NCBI GenBank assembly: GCA_017647975.1
Contig: JAGCJL010000095.1
Span: 1 to 33,133 of the forward strand
Length of the DNA stretch: 33,133 nt
Direction: 5' to 3'
From: Bacteroidaceae bacterium
GTDB taxonomy: Bacteria; Bacteroidota; Bacteroidia; Bacteroidales; Bacteroidaceae
Part shown: piece by piece, positions 1 to 7,680 of the stretch
How the letters are laid out: each line of letters starts with the position of its first letter
Position numbering within the stretch: position 1 is the first letter of the stretch
Program-made: the position numbers and the translations under genes
The notes under the pieces: model-generated
What the model saw: the letters and a program-made list of their open reading frames with translations, nothing else
What the model was told of the DNA's origin: nothing
The model's database searches: none

Positions 1-19
1 AATTTTCGTGCAAGCGAAT

Positions 20-36
20 GTGAAAATAATTTTCAC
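20..36. repeat. 17-nt perfect palindrome upstream of tRNA-Gly
   Basis: The arms GTGAAAAT and ATTTTCAC flank a single central A. It lies in a gene-free stretch (1-178) in which no open reading frame of note is seen. It may be a protein-binding site, the stem of a small RNA, or the edge of a repeat element that begins outside the window. Its role is unknown. Confidence 0.4.
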
Positions 37-62
37 GCAATGAGCGTAGCCGGAAAAGCCAA

Positions 63-77
63 GTTTACTCAGTAAAC
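63..77. repeat. 15-nt perfect palindrome abutting the truncated tRNA copy
   Basis: The arms GTTTACT and AGTAAAC flank a central C, and the palindrome ends exactly one base before the partial tRNA-Gly copy begins. The same spot upstream of the intact tRNA-Gly has no such palindrome, so it is not part of the duplicated unit. Confidence 0.4.
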
Positions 78-114
78 GCGGAAATAGCTCAGTTGGTAGA
101 GCACAACCTTGCCA
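78..114 (+). pseudogene. Truncated tRNA-Gly copy (5' half only)
   Basis: These 37 nt are identical to positions 179-215 of the intact tRNA-Gly: acceptor 5' strand, D-arm and anticodon 5' strand through the GCC anticodon and the next base. The match then stops abruptly inside the anticodon loop. No 3' half, T-arm or matching acceptor strand follows, so it cannot fold as a tRNA. Shortly downstream, 132-146 is the exact reverse complement of the anticodon arm of the intact gene (208-222). Because that arm is nearly self-complementary, it can also be read as a forward copy with one mismatch. A breakpoint in the anticodon loop recalls tRNA-targeting recombinases, but no integrase is in the window. 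Confidence 0.75.
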
Positions 115-178
115 CAAAAGAAATAAGGTCTCCAACCTTGGCAAGGAAATGTTTGGCAAAAGAGCAAATTGAATTTAT

Positions 179-251
179 GCGGAAATAGCTCAGTTGGTAG
201 AGCACAACCTTGCCAAGGTTGGGGTCGCGAGTTCGAGCCTCGTTTTCCGCT
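179..251 (+). tRNA. tRNA-Gly (anticodon GCC)
   Basis: A full cloverleaf can be drawn. The acceptor stem GCGGAAA (179-185) pairs with TTTCCGC (244-250), with discriminator base T at 251. The D-arm follows the usual AGCTCAGTTGGTAGAGC pattern. The anticodon stem is CAACC (205-209) with GGTTG (217-221), the loop is TTGCCAA and the anticodon GCC is at 212-214. The T-arm contains GTTCGAGCC. The 3' CCA is not encoded and must be added enzymatically. A rho-independent terminator follows within 10 nt. Confidence 0.96.
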
Positions 252-259
252 CTTTAGTT

Positions 260-286
260 AAGACAGCTAATTGCTGTCTTTTTTTT
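260..286 (+). terminator. Intrinsic terminator of tRNA-Gly
   Basis: A perfect 8-bp stem, AAGACAGC/GCTGTCTT, with a TAATT loop is followed by a run of T. It sits 9 nt after the tRNA and ends its transcript. Confidence 0.9.
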
Positions 287-404
287 GTACTCTGTTGCCA
301 ACCTTGTCGCAATATAACAAATTCAAATATTCTAATAAACTGCCAATTAAAACGAAAAAGAATAAGGTTGAGTATTAAAAATTTAGATAACATTTAGGAT
401 TTCT

Positions 405-974
405 ATGAAAGAACTTAAAACCCGAATATTGAAAGATGGAAGATGTCTCCCCGGAGGGATATTGAAGGTTGATAATTTTATCAATCACCAGATGGATCCT
501 GTTTTGATGAAGTCAATGGCTGTTGAGTTTGTTCGACGTTTTGTCTCTGTTGATATCAATAAGATTATTACTGTTGAAGCAAGCGGTATTGCACCGGCCA
601 TTATGGTTGGATATCTTCTTAAACAGCCCGTTGTTTTCGCAAAGAAAAAGCAGCCAAGTACAATGGAGAATATGTTGGTGACTGAAGTTTTTTCTTTTAC
701 CAAGAATCGGTCTTATAATATCTGCGTAAGCAAGGATTTTCTTCAGCCTGGTGATAAAGTGCTTTTCATCGATGACTTCCTTGCTAATGGCAATGCCGCT
801 AAAGGTATCATTGATTTGGTGGAGCAGGCAGGAGCCGAGTTGGTAGGAATGGGCTTTTTAATTGAGAAGTCATTCCAGAATGGTGGTGAGTATCTTAGAA
901 GTGCTGGCATTCATGTAGAGTCTTTGGCTATAATTGAAAGCCTTGATAATTGTGAAATCAAAATTAAGGAGTGA
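405..974 (+). CDS. xpt: Xanthine phosphoribosyltransferase
   Basis: This cytoplasmic purine-salvage enzyme converts xanthine plus PRPP to XMP and pyrophosphate. At 189 aa it is close to the ~190-aa norm of the Xpt family. The PRPP-binding loop is visible at about residues 119-131, with the pattern [13 protein letters not shown]. The N-terminus [12 protein letters not shown] and the K-K-x-x-P region near residue 80 are also typical of Xpt rather than of adenine or hypoxanthine transferases. The stop overlaps the region just before a permease gene that has its own Shine-Dalgarno, so the two form an uptake-plus-salvage operon. The 118-nt leader between the tRNA terminator and the start shows no purine riboswitch that I can recognise. 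Confidence 0.93.
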   Translation: MKELKTRILKDGRCLPGGILKVDNFINHQMDPVLMKSMAVEFVRRFVSVDINKIITVEASGIAPAIMVGYLLKQPVVFAKKKQPSTMENMLVTEVFSFTKNRSYNICVSKDFLQPGDKVLFIDDFLANGNAAKGIIDLVEQAGAELVGMGFLIEKSFQNGGEYLRSAGIHVESLAIIESLDNCEIKIKE

Positions 975-979
975 TTACA

Positions 980-2326
980 ATGGAAAATAGAGGTGGGGGA
1001 GAGACTTTGAATGAGAAACCAAAAGAGTTGATTTATGGTTTGGAGGAACGTCCCCCTTTGCGTGATACTTTATTTGCTGCATTTCAACACCTTCTTGCTA
1101 TTTTCGTGGCAATTATAACTCCTCCTTTGATTATCGCAGGAGCTTTGGAACTAGACTTGGATACCACGGCTTTTCTTGTGTCAATGGCATTGTTTGTTTC
1201 CGGTATAGCAACATTTATTCAGTGTCATAAGTTAGGACCTGTTGGCTCTGGTCTGCTTTGTGTTCAGGGAACAAGTTTCTCTTTCATTGGGCCTATCATA
1301 GCTGCAGGATTGTCTGGTGGTCTCCCTGCTATCTTTGGAGCGACAATAGCTGGTTCTTTCGTAGAGTTTTTTGTTAGCCGAATGCTGAAGTATATGCGTA
1401 AGATTATTACTCCTTTGGTTTCAGGTATTGTCGTTGCCCTTATAGGTATGAGTCTTGTTAAAGTTGGTATCAGTGCCTGTTGTGGTGGGGAAGTAGCCAA
1501 GGCTGATGGAACATTTGGTTCATTGGAATATATAGGTCTTGCAGCTCTTGTACTTGTGGTGATTATTTTCTTTAACCGAAGCAGCAATAAATATCTTCGC
1601 ATGAGTTCTATTGTCATAGGCTTGGTAGTAGGATATCTCGTCTCATGGGCTATAGGACTGGTTAATTTTTCTGATATACAGAATTATGGAAGCCTGAATA
1701 TTCCAGTACCTTTCAAATATGGCATATCGTTCAACATATCGTCTATAATTTCATTAGGTATTGTTTATCTGATTACCGCTATAGAAGCATATGGAGATAT
1801 TACGGCTAACTCGCTCATTTCAGGTCAGCCTGTTGAGGGAGATAAATTCATGAATCGTGCTTCGGGAGGAATTTTGGCAGATGGTGTGAACTCGGCAATA
1901 GCTGGTGTCTTCAACTCATTTCCTAATTCTATATTTGCTCAGAACAACGGAATGATTCAGCTTACCGGTGTAGCTAGCCGATATGTAGGATATTTCATAG
2001 CTGGAATGCTTGTCTTGCTTGGTCTTTTTCCTGCTGTAGGACTTCTTTTTTCATTGATGCCTGAACCGGTATTGGGTGGTGCTACTTTGCTGATGTTTGG
2101 AACTGTAGCTGCGGCAGGTATAAGAATTATCGCATCGCAAAAGATAAATCGTAAAGCAACATTGGTGATTGCGATAAGTTTTAGTTTAGGATTGAGCGTA
2201 GAGCTCGTGCCTGAGATGCTCTCACAACTTCCTGAAGGTGTTCGGAGTGTCTTTTCTTCTGGCATCACAACTGGAGGGTTGACTGCAATATTGACCAATG
2301 CATTTATCCGCATCAAGGAGAGTTAA
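980..2326 (+). CDS. pbuX: NCS2-family xanthine/uracil permease
   Basis: This is an inner-membrane nucleobase:cation symporter (NCS2 family). It is 448 aa long and about a dozen hydrophobic segments can be read along it. NCS2 hallmarks are visible: the Q-H pair in the first membrane helix (AAFQHLLAIF) and the family signature around QNNGMIQLTG near residue 330. I chose the ATG at 980 over the in-frame GTG at 971, because AAGGAG at 966-971 lies 8 nt ahead of it, an unusually good ribosome site for this phylum. Pairing with xpt makes xanthine the likely substrate, although uracil or urate cannot be excluded by sequence alone. Confidence 0.88.
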   Translation: MENRGGGETLNEKPKELIYGLEERPPLRDTLFAAFQHLLAIFVAIITPPLIIAGALELDLDTTAFLVSMALFVSGIATFIQCHKLGPVGSGLLCVQGTSFSFIGPIIAAGLSGGLPAIFGATIAGSFVEFFVSRMLKYMRKIITPLVSGIVVALIGMSLVKVGISACCGGEVAKADGTFGSLEYIGLAALVLVVIIFFNRSSNKYLRMSSIVIGLVVGYLVSWAIGLVNFSDIQNYGSLNIPVPFKYGISFNISSIISLGIVYLITAIEAYGDITANSLISGQPVEGDKFMNRASGGILADGVNSAIAGVFNSFPNSIFAQNNGMIQLTGVASRYVGYFIAGMLVLLGLFPAVGLLFSLMPEPVLGGATLLMFGTVAAAGIRIIASQKINRKATLVIAISFSLGLSVELVPEMLSQLPEGVRSVFSSGITTGGLTAILTNAFIRIKES

Positions 2327-2367
2327 AAATTGTCGATAGGATATTCCCGTTTTGGGGAGTATATAGC

Positions 2368-2400
2368 AAGCGAGGGTGAATTTTTTATTCACCCTCGCTT
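2368..2400 (+). terminator. Strong intrinsic terminator of xpt-pbuX
   Basis: A perfect 13-bp stem (AAGCGAGGGTGAA with TTCACCCTCGCTT) has a 7-nt T-rich loop and continues into TTATTT. It lies 41 nt after the permease stop. Confidence 0.93.
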
Positions 2401-2422
2401 TTATTTCATGTGTCATAATTTA

Positions 2423-2430
2423 TATATTTG
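2423..2430 (+). promoter_or_regulatory. Possible -7 promoter box for the AlkD-like gene
   Basis: TATATTTG fits the Bacteroidetes -7 consensus TAnnTTTG and lies downstream of the terminator, 113 nt before the next start codon. No clear -33 TTTG is found at the usual distance, so this is weak. Confidence 0.3.
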
Positions 2431-2543
2431 AGCTAACGTTCGAATATATACTATACTTGCTTTGAAAAATATTCAAGTAAACTTGATATCTCTCGCTCGT
2501 TTGTTCATATATTTTGTTTATCTTGCGGAAGCAATGAAACTGA

Positions 2544-3362
2544 ATGTTTATGATAAAGCATCTTTTAACACCATTGGTTTGCGAGCGTTTCAGGTGTGAT
2601 GCACGCTATCGTGATGGACATCTTCGGGTGGTGAATGCATTACCTGCTAGGGAAGTCTTGGGGCTTCATGTTCCCGAAATGAAAATGGTTGCTAAGCAAC
2701 TTTCACGCAATGGTGCTGAAGTTGAATTACTTGACGGTGAGCATAGACTATGTTCATGTGGTACTGAAGTTATCCGTTGTTTTGAGGCTACAACGAGTGA
2801 TTTGCTTTGCTATGAAGAGACTATTCTATGGGGCTTTTTGATAAATCTCGAAAAGTGTTCGCTCATGGAGCGTCTTGAGATGCTTTCACGTTATGTTCCT
2901 GTACTTGATAATTGGGCGGTGTGCGACGCTTATTGTGCTAATGCTAAGTGGATACAACGTACTGATAAAAAGTTGCTGTGGGATTTCTTGTTGCACTATT
3001 TTCGCTCCGAAAATGAATTTGAGGTGCGTTTTGCTATAGTGACTGCTATGACATATTTACTTGACGAGGAGTATTTGGAACTTATCTTTACGGAATTGAA
3101 TAATCTTGATATTGCTTCTATTAAATCTCTCTATAAGTCTATAAAGGGCAAACCGACTATGGCACAGTTGGGAATGGTACAGGGGGCGGAACCGTATTAT
3201 GTGCGTATGGCGGTTGCTTGGCTGTTGGCTACAGCGTTGGCGAGGTTTCCTGAACAGACAAGAGCTTTTGTCCGTTCTTCGGATTTGCCTGATGATGTGG
3301 TGAAGCTTTATCTTCGTAAAGCACGGGAGTCTTTGATTACAAAAGGGCTTAGGGCTTTGTGA
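2544..3362 (+). CDS. AlkD-like DNA alkylation repair / DNA glycosylase (HEAT-like)
   Basis: This 272-aa protein belongs to the AlkD family (DNA_alkylation repair, PF08713 type). The family's HEAT-like helical repeats form a DNA cradle and remove cationic alkylated bases without flipping them. Residues that match the AlkD catalytic cleft are all present: Trp124 and Asp128 in NWAVCD, Arg162 in EVRFAIV, and Trp226 in MAVAWLLA. The N-terminal LGLHVPEMKMVAK motif is also typical. A 15-20-residue stretch before YYVRMAVAW (about 198-216) looks longer than I expect for the family. It lies 42 nt upstream of a DUF262 pair on the same strand. It could be a housekeeping repair enzyme or part of a modified-DNA defence module. 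The ATG at 2550 is an alternative start. Confidence 0.85.
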   Translation: MFMIKHLLTPLVCERFRCDARYRDGHLRVVNALPAREVLGLHVPEMKMVAKQLSRNGAEVELLDGEHRLCSCGTEVIRCFEATTSDLLCYEETILWGFLINLEKCSLMERLEMLSRYVPVLDNWAVCDAYCANAKWIQRTDKKLLWDFLLHYFRSENEFEVRFAIVTAMTYLLDEEYLELIFTELNNLDIASIKSLYKSIKGKPTMAQLGMVQGAEPYYVRMAVAWLLATALARFPEQTRAFVRSSDLPDDVVKLYLRKARESLITKGLRAL

Positions 3363-3404
3363 TTTTTAGATTTGAATTTTTAAAAGGTTAAGAAAATAAG
3401 TAAT

Positions 3405-5075
3405 ATGACACCAATTATTACATTAAGAGAGTATCTGGAAAAAGGAAAGGTGTTTGTTATTCCTGAGTATCAGAGAGGGTATATCTGGGGAAAGATACGT
3501 AAGGGAGAAAAGAATTCTGTTGAAAATCTCTTGGAGAATTTATTACTTCATTATCAGGCGGATACTGAGGTGTTTCTGCAAGGCATTACCGTTACGGAGA
3601 ACGATAAGGAGGTTGTCTTGATTGACGGACAGCAACGTACGACTTGTTTGTTGTTGTTGCTGAAGACGCTGGGTTATACTGGTGAATTCAGAATAAAATA
3701 TGATGTTCGTAAGGAGTCGAACGATTTTCTCGAGGAACTTGACCCGCAGACGTGTGATATTGACGAAGATGAGATTTTTCAGGATATTTATTTTTTTAAG
3801 AAAACGGTTTCTATTATAAATGAGCGTTTAAATGATATTCAGGAAAAGGGGCGTTTTTTGAAGTTTGTCTTGGATAAAATTAAATTTCTCTATATAAATA
3901 TTCCTGCGAATAAGGCAACGACGGTGTTTAGCATGATGAACGGTAGTAAGGCTGAGATGTTGCACGAGGAGGTTGTTAAGGCCGAGATTTTGAGATTGGC
4001 TTCGCTTAACAACGAGCAATGTAGCATCGCTCAAGAGTGGGAGAGTAATGTGCTGAGAAATCGTTATGCGAGGGAATGGGATAAGTGGTTGCATTGGTGG
4101 AGAAAAGAGGATGTGCAGCGGGTCTTTGGCAATAAAAGTCCGATGGGGCTTCTATTGTCGTCGTATGCTCGCATGAAACGGTGTGAGCTCTTTACGTTTG
4201 AGGAGTTTAAGAAGAAATGTCTGCTCAATGCTGAGCCGGCAGAAGCGAAAAGGGTTTTTGATGGTCTGCGACGCTTGCAGAAGAGGTTTGAAGATGCTTA
4301 CAACAACCCCGTTGTATATAATCGCATAGGAGCAATACTTATTGTTCTTAAAGATGAAGGTCGTCAGCAGAAGTTTATTGATTATTATTTTGTCGAAGAG
4401 AGAAATCAGAAAGAGGCTGCTGTTTCTCTTGAAGAGTATTATAATCTTGTCTTTCTTGGGCTTACGCATGACGAGATTGTCTTAATGGATAAAGAGAAGT
4501 TTGCAACAAGGTTTGATAATACTTTGGAACTGCTGAACGATGACATGCTTTATATGAATAACAGGGAGGGTGCTTTCCGCTTTTTGTTATGCCTGAATAT
4601 AAATGAGGATATTAAGCAAAATCGTAAATTTAATTTTGCTATTTGGGAGAATCGTTCTTTGGAGCATATCTTTCCGAAGTCAAAGGTCGTGCATAAAGAC
4701 GAAAACGGTAATTGGTTTAATGGCAATGAGGAGCCTGTAGAAATGGTGGACGAAATTTATCTGGAGCGTGAAAAAATTGCTTCTTCCGATGGTAATGTAC
4801 GCACCACGGAGCATAGTATAGGAAACTTGGTGCTTTTGTATAAAAATGAAAATTCTCAGTTTAATAATAGTGATTTTGTTCGAAAGAAAGAACTCTTTTT
4901 CAGCCCGAAGAAAGAGGATTTGAGCCGCAGCCGACATTTGTTGCATACGGTTTGTGTTTTTGCTGAAAAGGAGAAGTGGAACGGTGAGGCCATCGCTCAA
5001 AATAAACGCGATACTATTATGATGTTCGAGAAGGAGTATAATAAACTAAAAGAGTTGTATCAGTATGAAGAATAA
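3405..5075 (+). CDS. DUF262-DUF1524 protein (GmrSD-like nuclease)
   Basis: This 556-aa protein has the layout of GmrSD-type type IV restriction enzymes. The N-terminal DUF262 domain shows IPEYQRGYIW (residues 19-28) and IDGQQRTT (73-80), the ParB-like NTP-binding/hydrolysis motifs. The C-terminal DUF1524 HNH-type nuclease shows LEHIFPK around His421 and GNLVLL near 473-478, followed by an Asn-rich segment and a Lys-Lys motif. Family members cut phage DNA with modified cytosines, but the target here is inferred. Its 3' end overlaps the next gene by 11 nt, so the two are translationally coupled. The intact HNH residues suggest an active nuclease. Confidence 0.85.
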   Translation: MTPIITLREYLEKGKVFVIPEYQRGYIWGKIRKGEKNSVENLLENLLLHYQADTEVFLQGITVTENDKEVVLIDGQQRTTCLLLLLKTLGYTGEFRIKYDVRKESNDFLEELDPQTCDIDEDEIFQDIYFFKKTVSIINERLNDIQEKGRFLKFVLDKIKFLYINIPANKATTVFSMMNGSKAEMLHEEVVKAEILRLASLNNEQCSIAQEWESNVLRNRYAREWDKWLHWWRKEDVQRVFGNKSPMGLLLSSYARMKRCELFTFEEFKKKCLLNAEPAEAKRVFDGLRRLQKRFEDAYNNPVVYNRIGAILIVLKDEGRQQKFIDYYFVEERNQKEAAVSLEEYYNLVFLGLTHDEIVLMDKEKFATRFDNTLELLNDDMLYMNNREGAFRFLLCLNINEDIKQNRKFNFAIWENRSLEHIFPKSKVVHKDENGNWFNGNEEPVEMVDEIYLEREKIASSDGNVRTTEHSIGNLVLLYKNENSQFNNSDFVRKKELFFSPKKEDLSRSRHLLHTVCVFAEKEKWNGEAIAQNKRDTIMMFEKEYNKLKELYQYEE

Positions 5076-7326
5076 TATAAAATTTGTTTCGGGAGAAACT
5101 TATAATTTATCGGAACTCTTTTCGGGAAACCGGAGAATTATAATTCCTGATTTGCAGAGAGATTATTGTTGGGGAGATGAGGTACACACACAGGAGAAAA
5201 AGGATTTAGTAAGTGGGTTTGTGAAAAATCTAATATCTCTCTTCGATAAGAAGGAGGGTAACGATGGTGGGCTTAATCTAGGACTTATCTACGGATATGA
5301 AGCTCCGGTAAATCATATTCAGTTGTGCGATGGGCAACAACGTATAACGACGCTCTTTCTTCTGATAGGTGTCCTGAACAAGAAGGTCTATGGAAACTTG
5401 TTTAAAAGATATCTGATTTCAGATTTTGAATATTCGCTTGACGACCGTGAACCGTATCTTCAATATTCTGTTCGGGAGACGTCGCTCTATTTCCTTAGCG
5501 ATTTGGTTTGTCATTATTTTGTTCGTGACAATGACGATATTTATAGTGTTGACAGCATCGATGCCATTAAAAAAAGTTCTTGGTTCTTCAATGACTATAA
5601 TACCGACCCCAGCATACAAAGTATGCTCAAAGCGATAACAAAGATTGAAACTATTCTTCAGGAGAAAGGGGAACTATGGTGCAAAAATTTTGGGGAGTAT
5701 ATAACGGAACAGCTAACCTTCATGTACTACGATATGGGAAATCGCAGGAACGGCGAGGAGACATTTGTTGTTATAAATACTACAGGTGAACCGTTGTCGG
5801 CAACGCAAAATCTTAAACCTTTGGTTCTTTCCGCCGATATAAATAGTTCTTATTCTTCCGTCACAGGCAGGAGTGTAGCTGCAGATTGGGAAGAGATAGA
5901 GACTTGGTTCTGGCAGAGGAGAGCAGGGGAAAATGATACTGCCGATGCCGGATTTAATGAGTTTATGAGGTGGGTGACGATGCTTGAATGTGACGAAGAG
6001 GATTTGATAAAAGAGATGCTGGCTGAAGGTAGGTATATCTTCCCAAAGGAAAAAATCTCTTTTGCAGATGTTTATGACATATATAAAGCTGTGGATTTTT
6101 TGTTTGAGAAGTGGCAATGGAAAGCTTGTTTAAGCAAAGATTTTCTTTCTCCACCGCTTATTAATGAGGAGCAAAAGAACGAGGGACGTTATATAAGTCA
6201 GATAGATTGTTTTCTTTTACTTCCGTTGATTGCTTATTGTAGGCGATGGGGGGTGAGAGATGTTCAAGATAGAAATCTTCTTCGTTTATATAATTTCCTG
6301 CATAATCTTACTAGGTTAGATAATGTCGGCAAGGGTGTCAATGAGTTGGTGTATGATGTTGTTTCTCTTGCCAAGAAGTGTTGTGATGTGGTCGATGTCT
6401 TGAATTACACTCGTGATGTTTCTTCTACGATCTTGACTGAAGAAGAGGTATGTAAATTAAGGATTCTACGTGATAACGTGGCGATAAGGGAAGTTGTTGA
6501 GGAACTATTTTGGGAGGCACAGGGGCATGAAATCTGGTGTGGACAGATTATGCCGCTTATACGTTGGGCCGAAAGAGATGGTAATTTTGATGTTGATGAG
6601 TTTAGACGATATAAGTCGAAGGTTGAAGAGGTTTTTGTCGAGGATTGTGATATTGTTCGTCGGGCTTTGCTCACAAGGAGACTGAAGGATTATCCAAGGT
6701 TTTTCCGAGGATATACAAATATTTCGTTCTGCTGGGAATGGGAGGATTGGAAGCTTCTTATCAATGATAACGTTGATGCTTTTAAGTCGTTCTTTGATGA
6801 TTTGTGCAGTGGCGTTTCGTTTGATGATATGATTTCTGGTTTTTCGCCTTTGGAGAATTATGCAGAGTTTGTTCGTTGCGATTATCTGTTGGCGTACTGC
6901 GAAGAGAAGAATATTCAAAGAAGTTCCGACCAAGGTGTTATCTTGATAAAGAAACGACGGGCTACAAAGTATATGCCGACGGTTTGTATGCACCTCAAGA
7001 AGTATCTTGAACGAAATTTCTGCAAAGATAATTGGGAGATATGGGAATATGATAGTGAGGGTACGGTTGTTGTTGAAAACGTGGCTCTTAATATTGTTTT
7101 TGATATTTACGTTTCCGGGGCACAATGGGTGATTAAGTTTTTTAAGAGAAATGACGGGGCGACGGAGGCTGAACTTGCGTCGTTTGTCGATGTTGATTGG
7201 TCGTTTAAAGATGGTGCTTTTGAAACATCTCTTGTTCTTGGTACTGCATTGTGCGGGCTATATGAGTTCCCGGGTGTTTTGAAACTCCTATCCGATGTGG
7301 TAGGGAGAATTGACGGGCGTGAGTAA
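5065..7326 (+). CDS. Second DUF262 protein, no HNH domain seen
   Basis: This 753-aa protein has a clear N-terminal DUF262 domain, with IPDLQRDYCWG near residue 30 and CDGQQRITTLFLL near residue 90. The rest (about 200-753) is helical and charged, with a tryptophan-rich middle portion. I see no E-H-I-x-P or GNLVLL motif, so the DUF1524 nuclease present in its neighbour is absent or unrecognisable. The gene starts 11 nt inside the upstream DUF262-DUF1524 gene in another frame, so both must be made together. A likely arrangement is a two-subunit system in which this protein senses or regulates and the partner cuts. That is inference from layout. Confidence 0.78.
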   Translation: MKNNIKFVSGETYNLSELFSGNRRIIIPDLQRDYCWGDEVHTQEKKDLVSGFVKNLISLFDKKEGNDGGLNLGLIYGYEAPVNHIQLCDGQQRITTLFLLIGVLNKKVYGNLFKRYLISDFEYSLDDREPYLQYSVRETSLYFLSDLVCHYFVRDNDDIYSVDSIDAIKKSSWFFNDYNTDPSIQSMLKAITKIETILQEKGELWCKNFGEYITEQLTFMYYDMGNRRNGEETFVVINTTGEPLSATQNLKPLVLSADINSSYSSVTGRSVAADWEEIETWFWQRRAGENDTADAGFNEFMRWVTMLECDEEDLIKEMLAEGRYIFPKEKISFADVYDIYKAVDFLFEKWQWKACLSKDFLSPPLINEEQKNEGRYISQIDCFLLLPLIAYCRRWGVRDVQDRNLLRLYNFLHNLTRLDNVGKGVNELVYDVVSLAKKCCDVVDVLNYTRDVSSTILTEEEVCKLRILRDNVAIREVVEELFWEAQGHEIWCGQIMPLIRWAERDGNFDVDEFRRYKSKVEEVFVEDCDIVRRALLTRRLKDYPRFFRGYTNISFCWEWEDWKLLINDNVDAFKSFFDDLCSGVSFDDMISGFSPLENYAEFVRCDYLLAYCEEKNIQRSSDQGVILIKKRRATKYMPTVCMHLKKYLERNFCKDNWEIWEYDSEGTVVVENVALNIVFDIYVSGAQWVIKFFKRNDGATEAELASFVDVDWSFKDGAFETSLVLGTALCGLYEFPGVLKLLSDVVGRIDGRE

Positions 7327-7353
7327 CCGTTGTGGCATCGCTTTGATAATATG

Positions 7354-7385
7354 AGTTCCTTGCCGCCAATCGGCGGCAAGGAACT
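7354..7385. terminator. 14-bp hairpin between convergent genes
   Basis: Perfect 14-bp arms (AGTTCCTTGCCGCC and its complement) flank an AATC loop, between the end of the DUF262 gene (7326) and the end of the terminase frame (7390). Neither side has a strong T-run, so it may work as a two-way transcript-end hairpin rather than a classical terminator. Confidence 0.6.
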
Positions 7386-7389
7386 GTCG

Positions 7390-7680
7390 TTACATACTTG
7401 CTTCGCTTATTATGCGTCTTTTCCTGTTGTTGCATGGAGTCGTGCTTATGCGTGTAGGTAACTGATGGTTGTAGCATATCCAAATGAGTATGGCCGTTGC
7501 CATTACGCGGTCGTCATGGTTTCCTTCTATCGCTCCCATTTCCTTGCCATTTTCTTTATATTCGTAAAGGTCGAGTTCGTATGTGGTTTCTAAGCACCGT
7601 TCTACATACAGTCCGTCACGTAGTGCCTTGATAAGGAAATTTATAACCATAGGCTTTGTGGAGCTGTTGGTGTGGAAGCC
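7390..7680 (-). pseudogene. C-terminal part of TerL, cut off by in-frame TGA
   Basis: These 96 codons continue the terminase frame directly after the TGA at 7683-7681, with no shift. They encode GFHTNSSTKPMVINFL, then IKALRDGL, and end with GNHDDRVMATA. In large terminases this is the last portion of the RNase-H-like nuclease domain, and its HDD supplies the third acidic metal ligand (D626/D627 in continuous numbering). An ATG inside (7650) could in principle start an 86-aa fragment, but this has no catalytic meaning alone. The sequence is otherwise undamaged, so the stop is recent, read through, or an assembly error. Confidence 0.8.

Noticed and set aside
298..306. CCAACCTTG, also at 132-140, as a possible att-site repeat flanking the tRNA-Gly
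   Set aside because: Nine matching bases beside a nearly self-complementary anticodon arm is too little to claim an attachment site.
287..404. Possible purine riboswitch ahead of xpt
   Set aside because: The leader is short and shows neither the three-way junction core nor a terminator/antiterminator pair.
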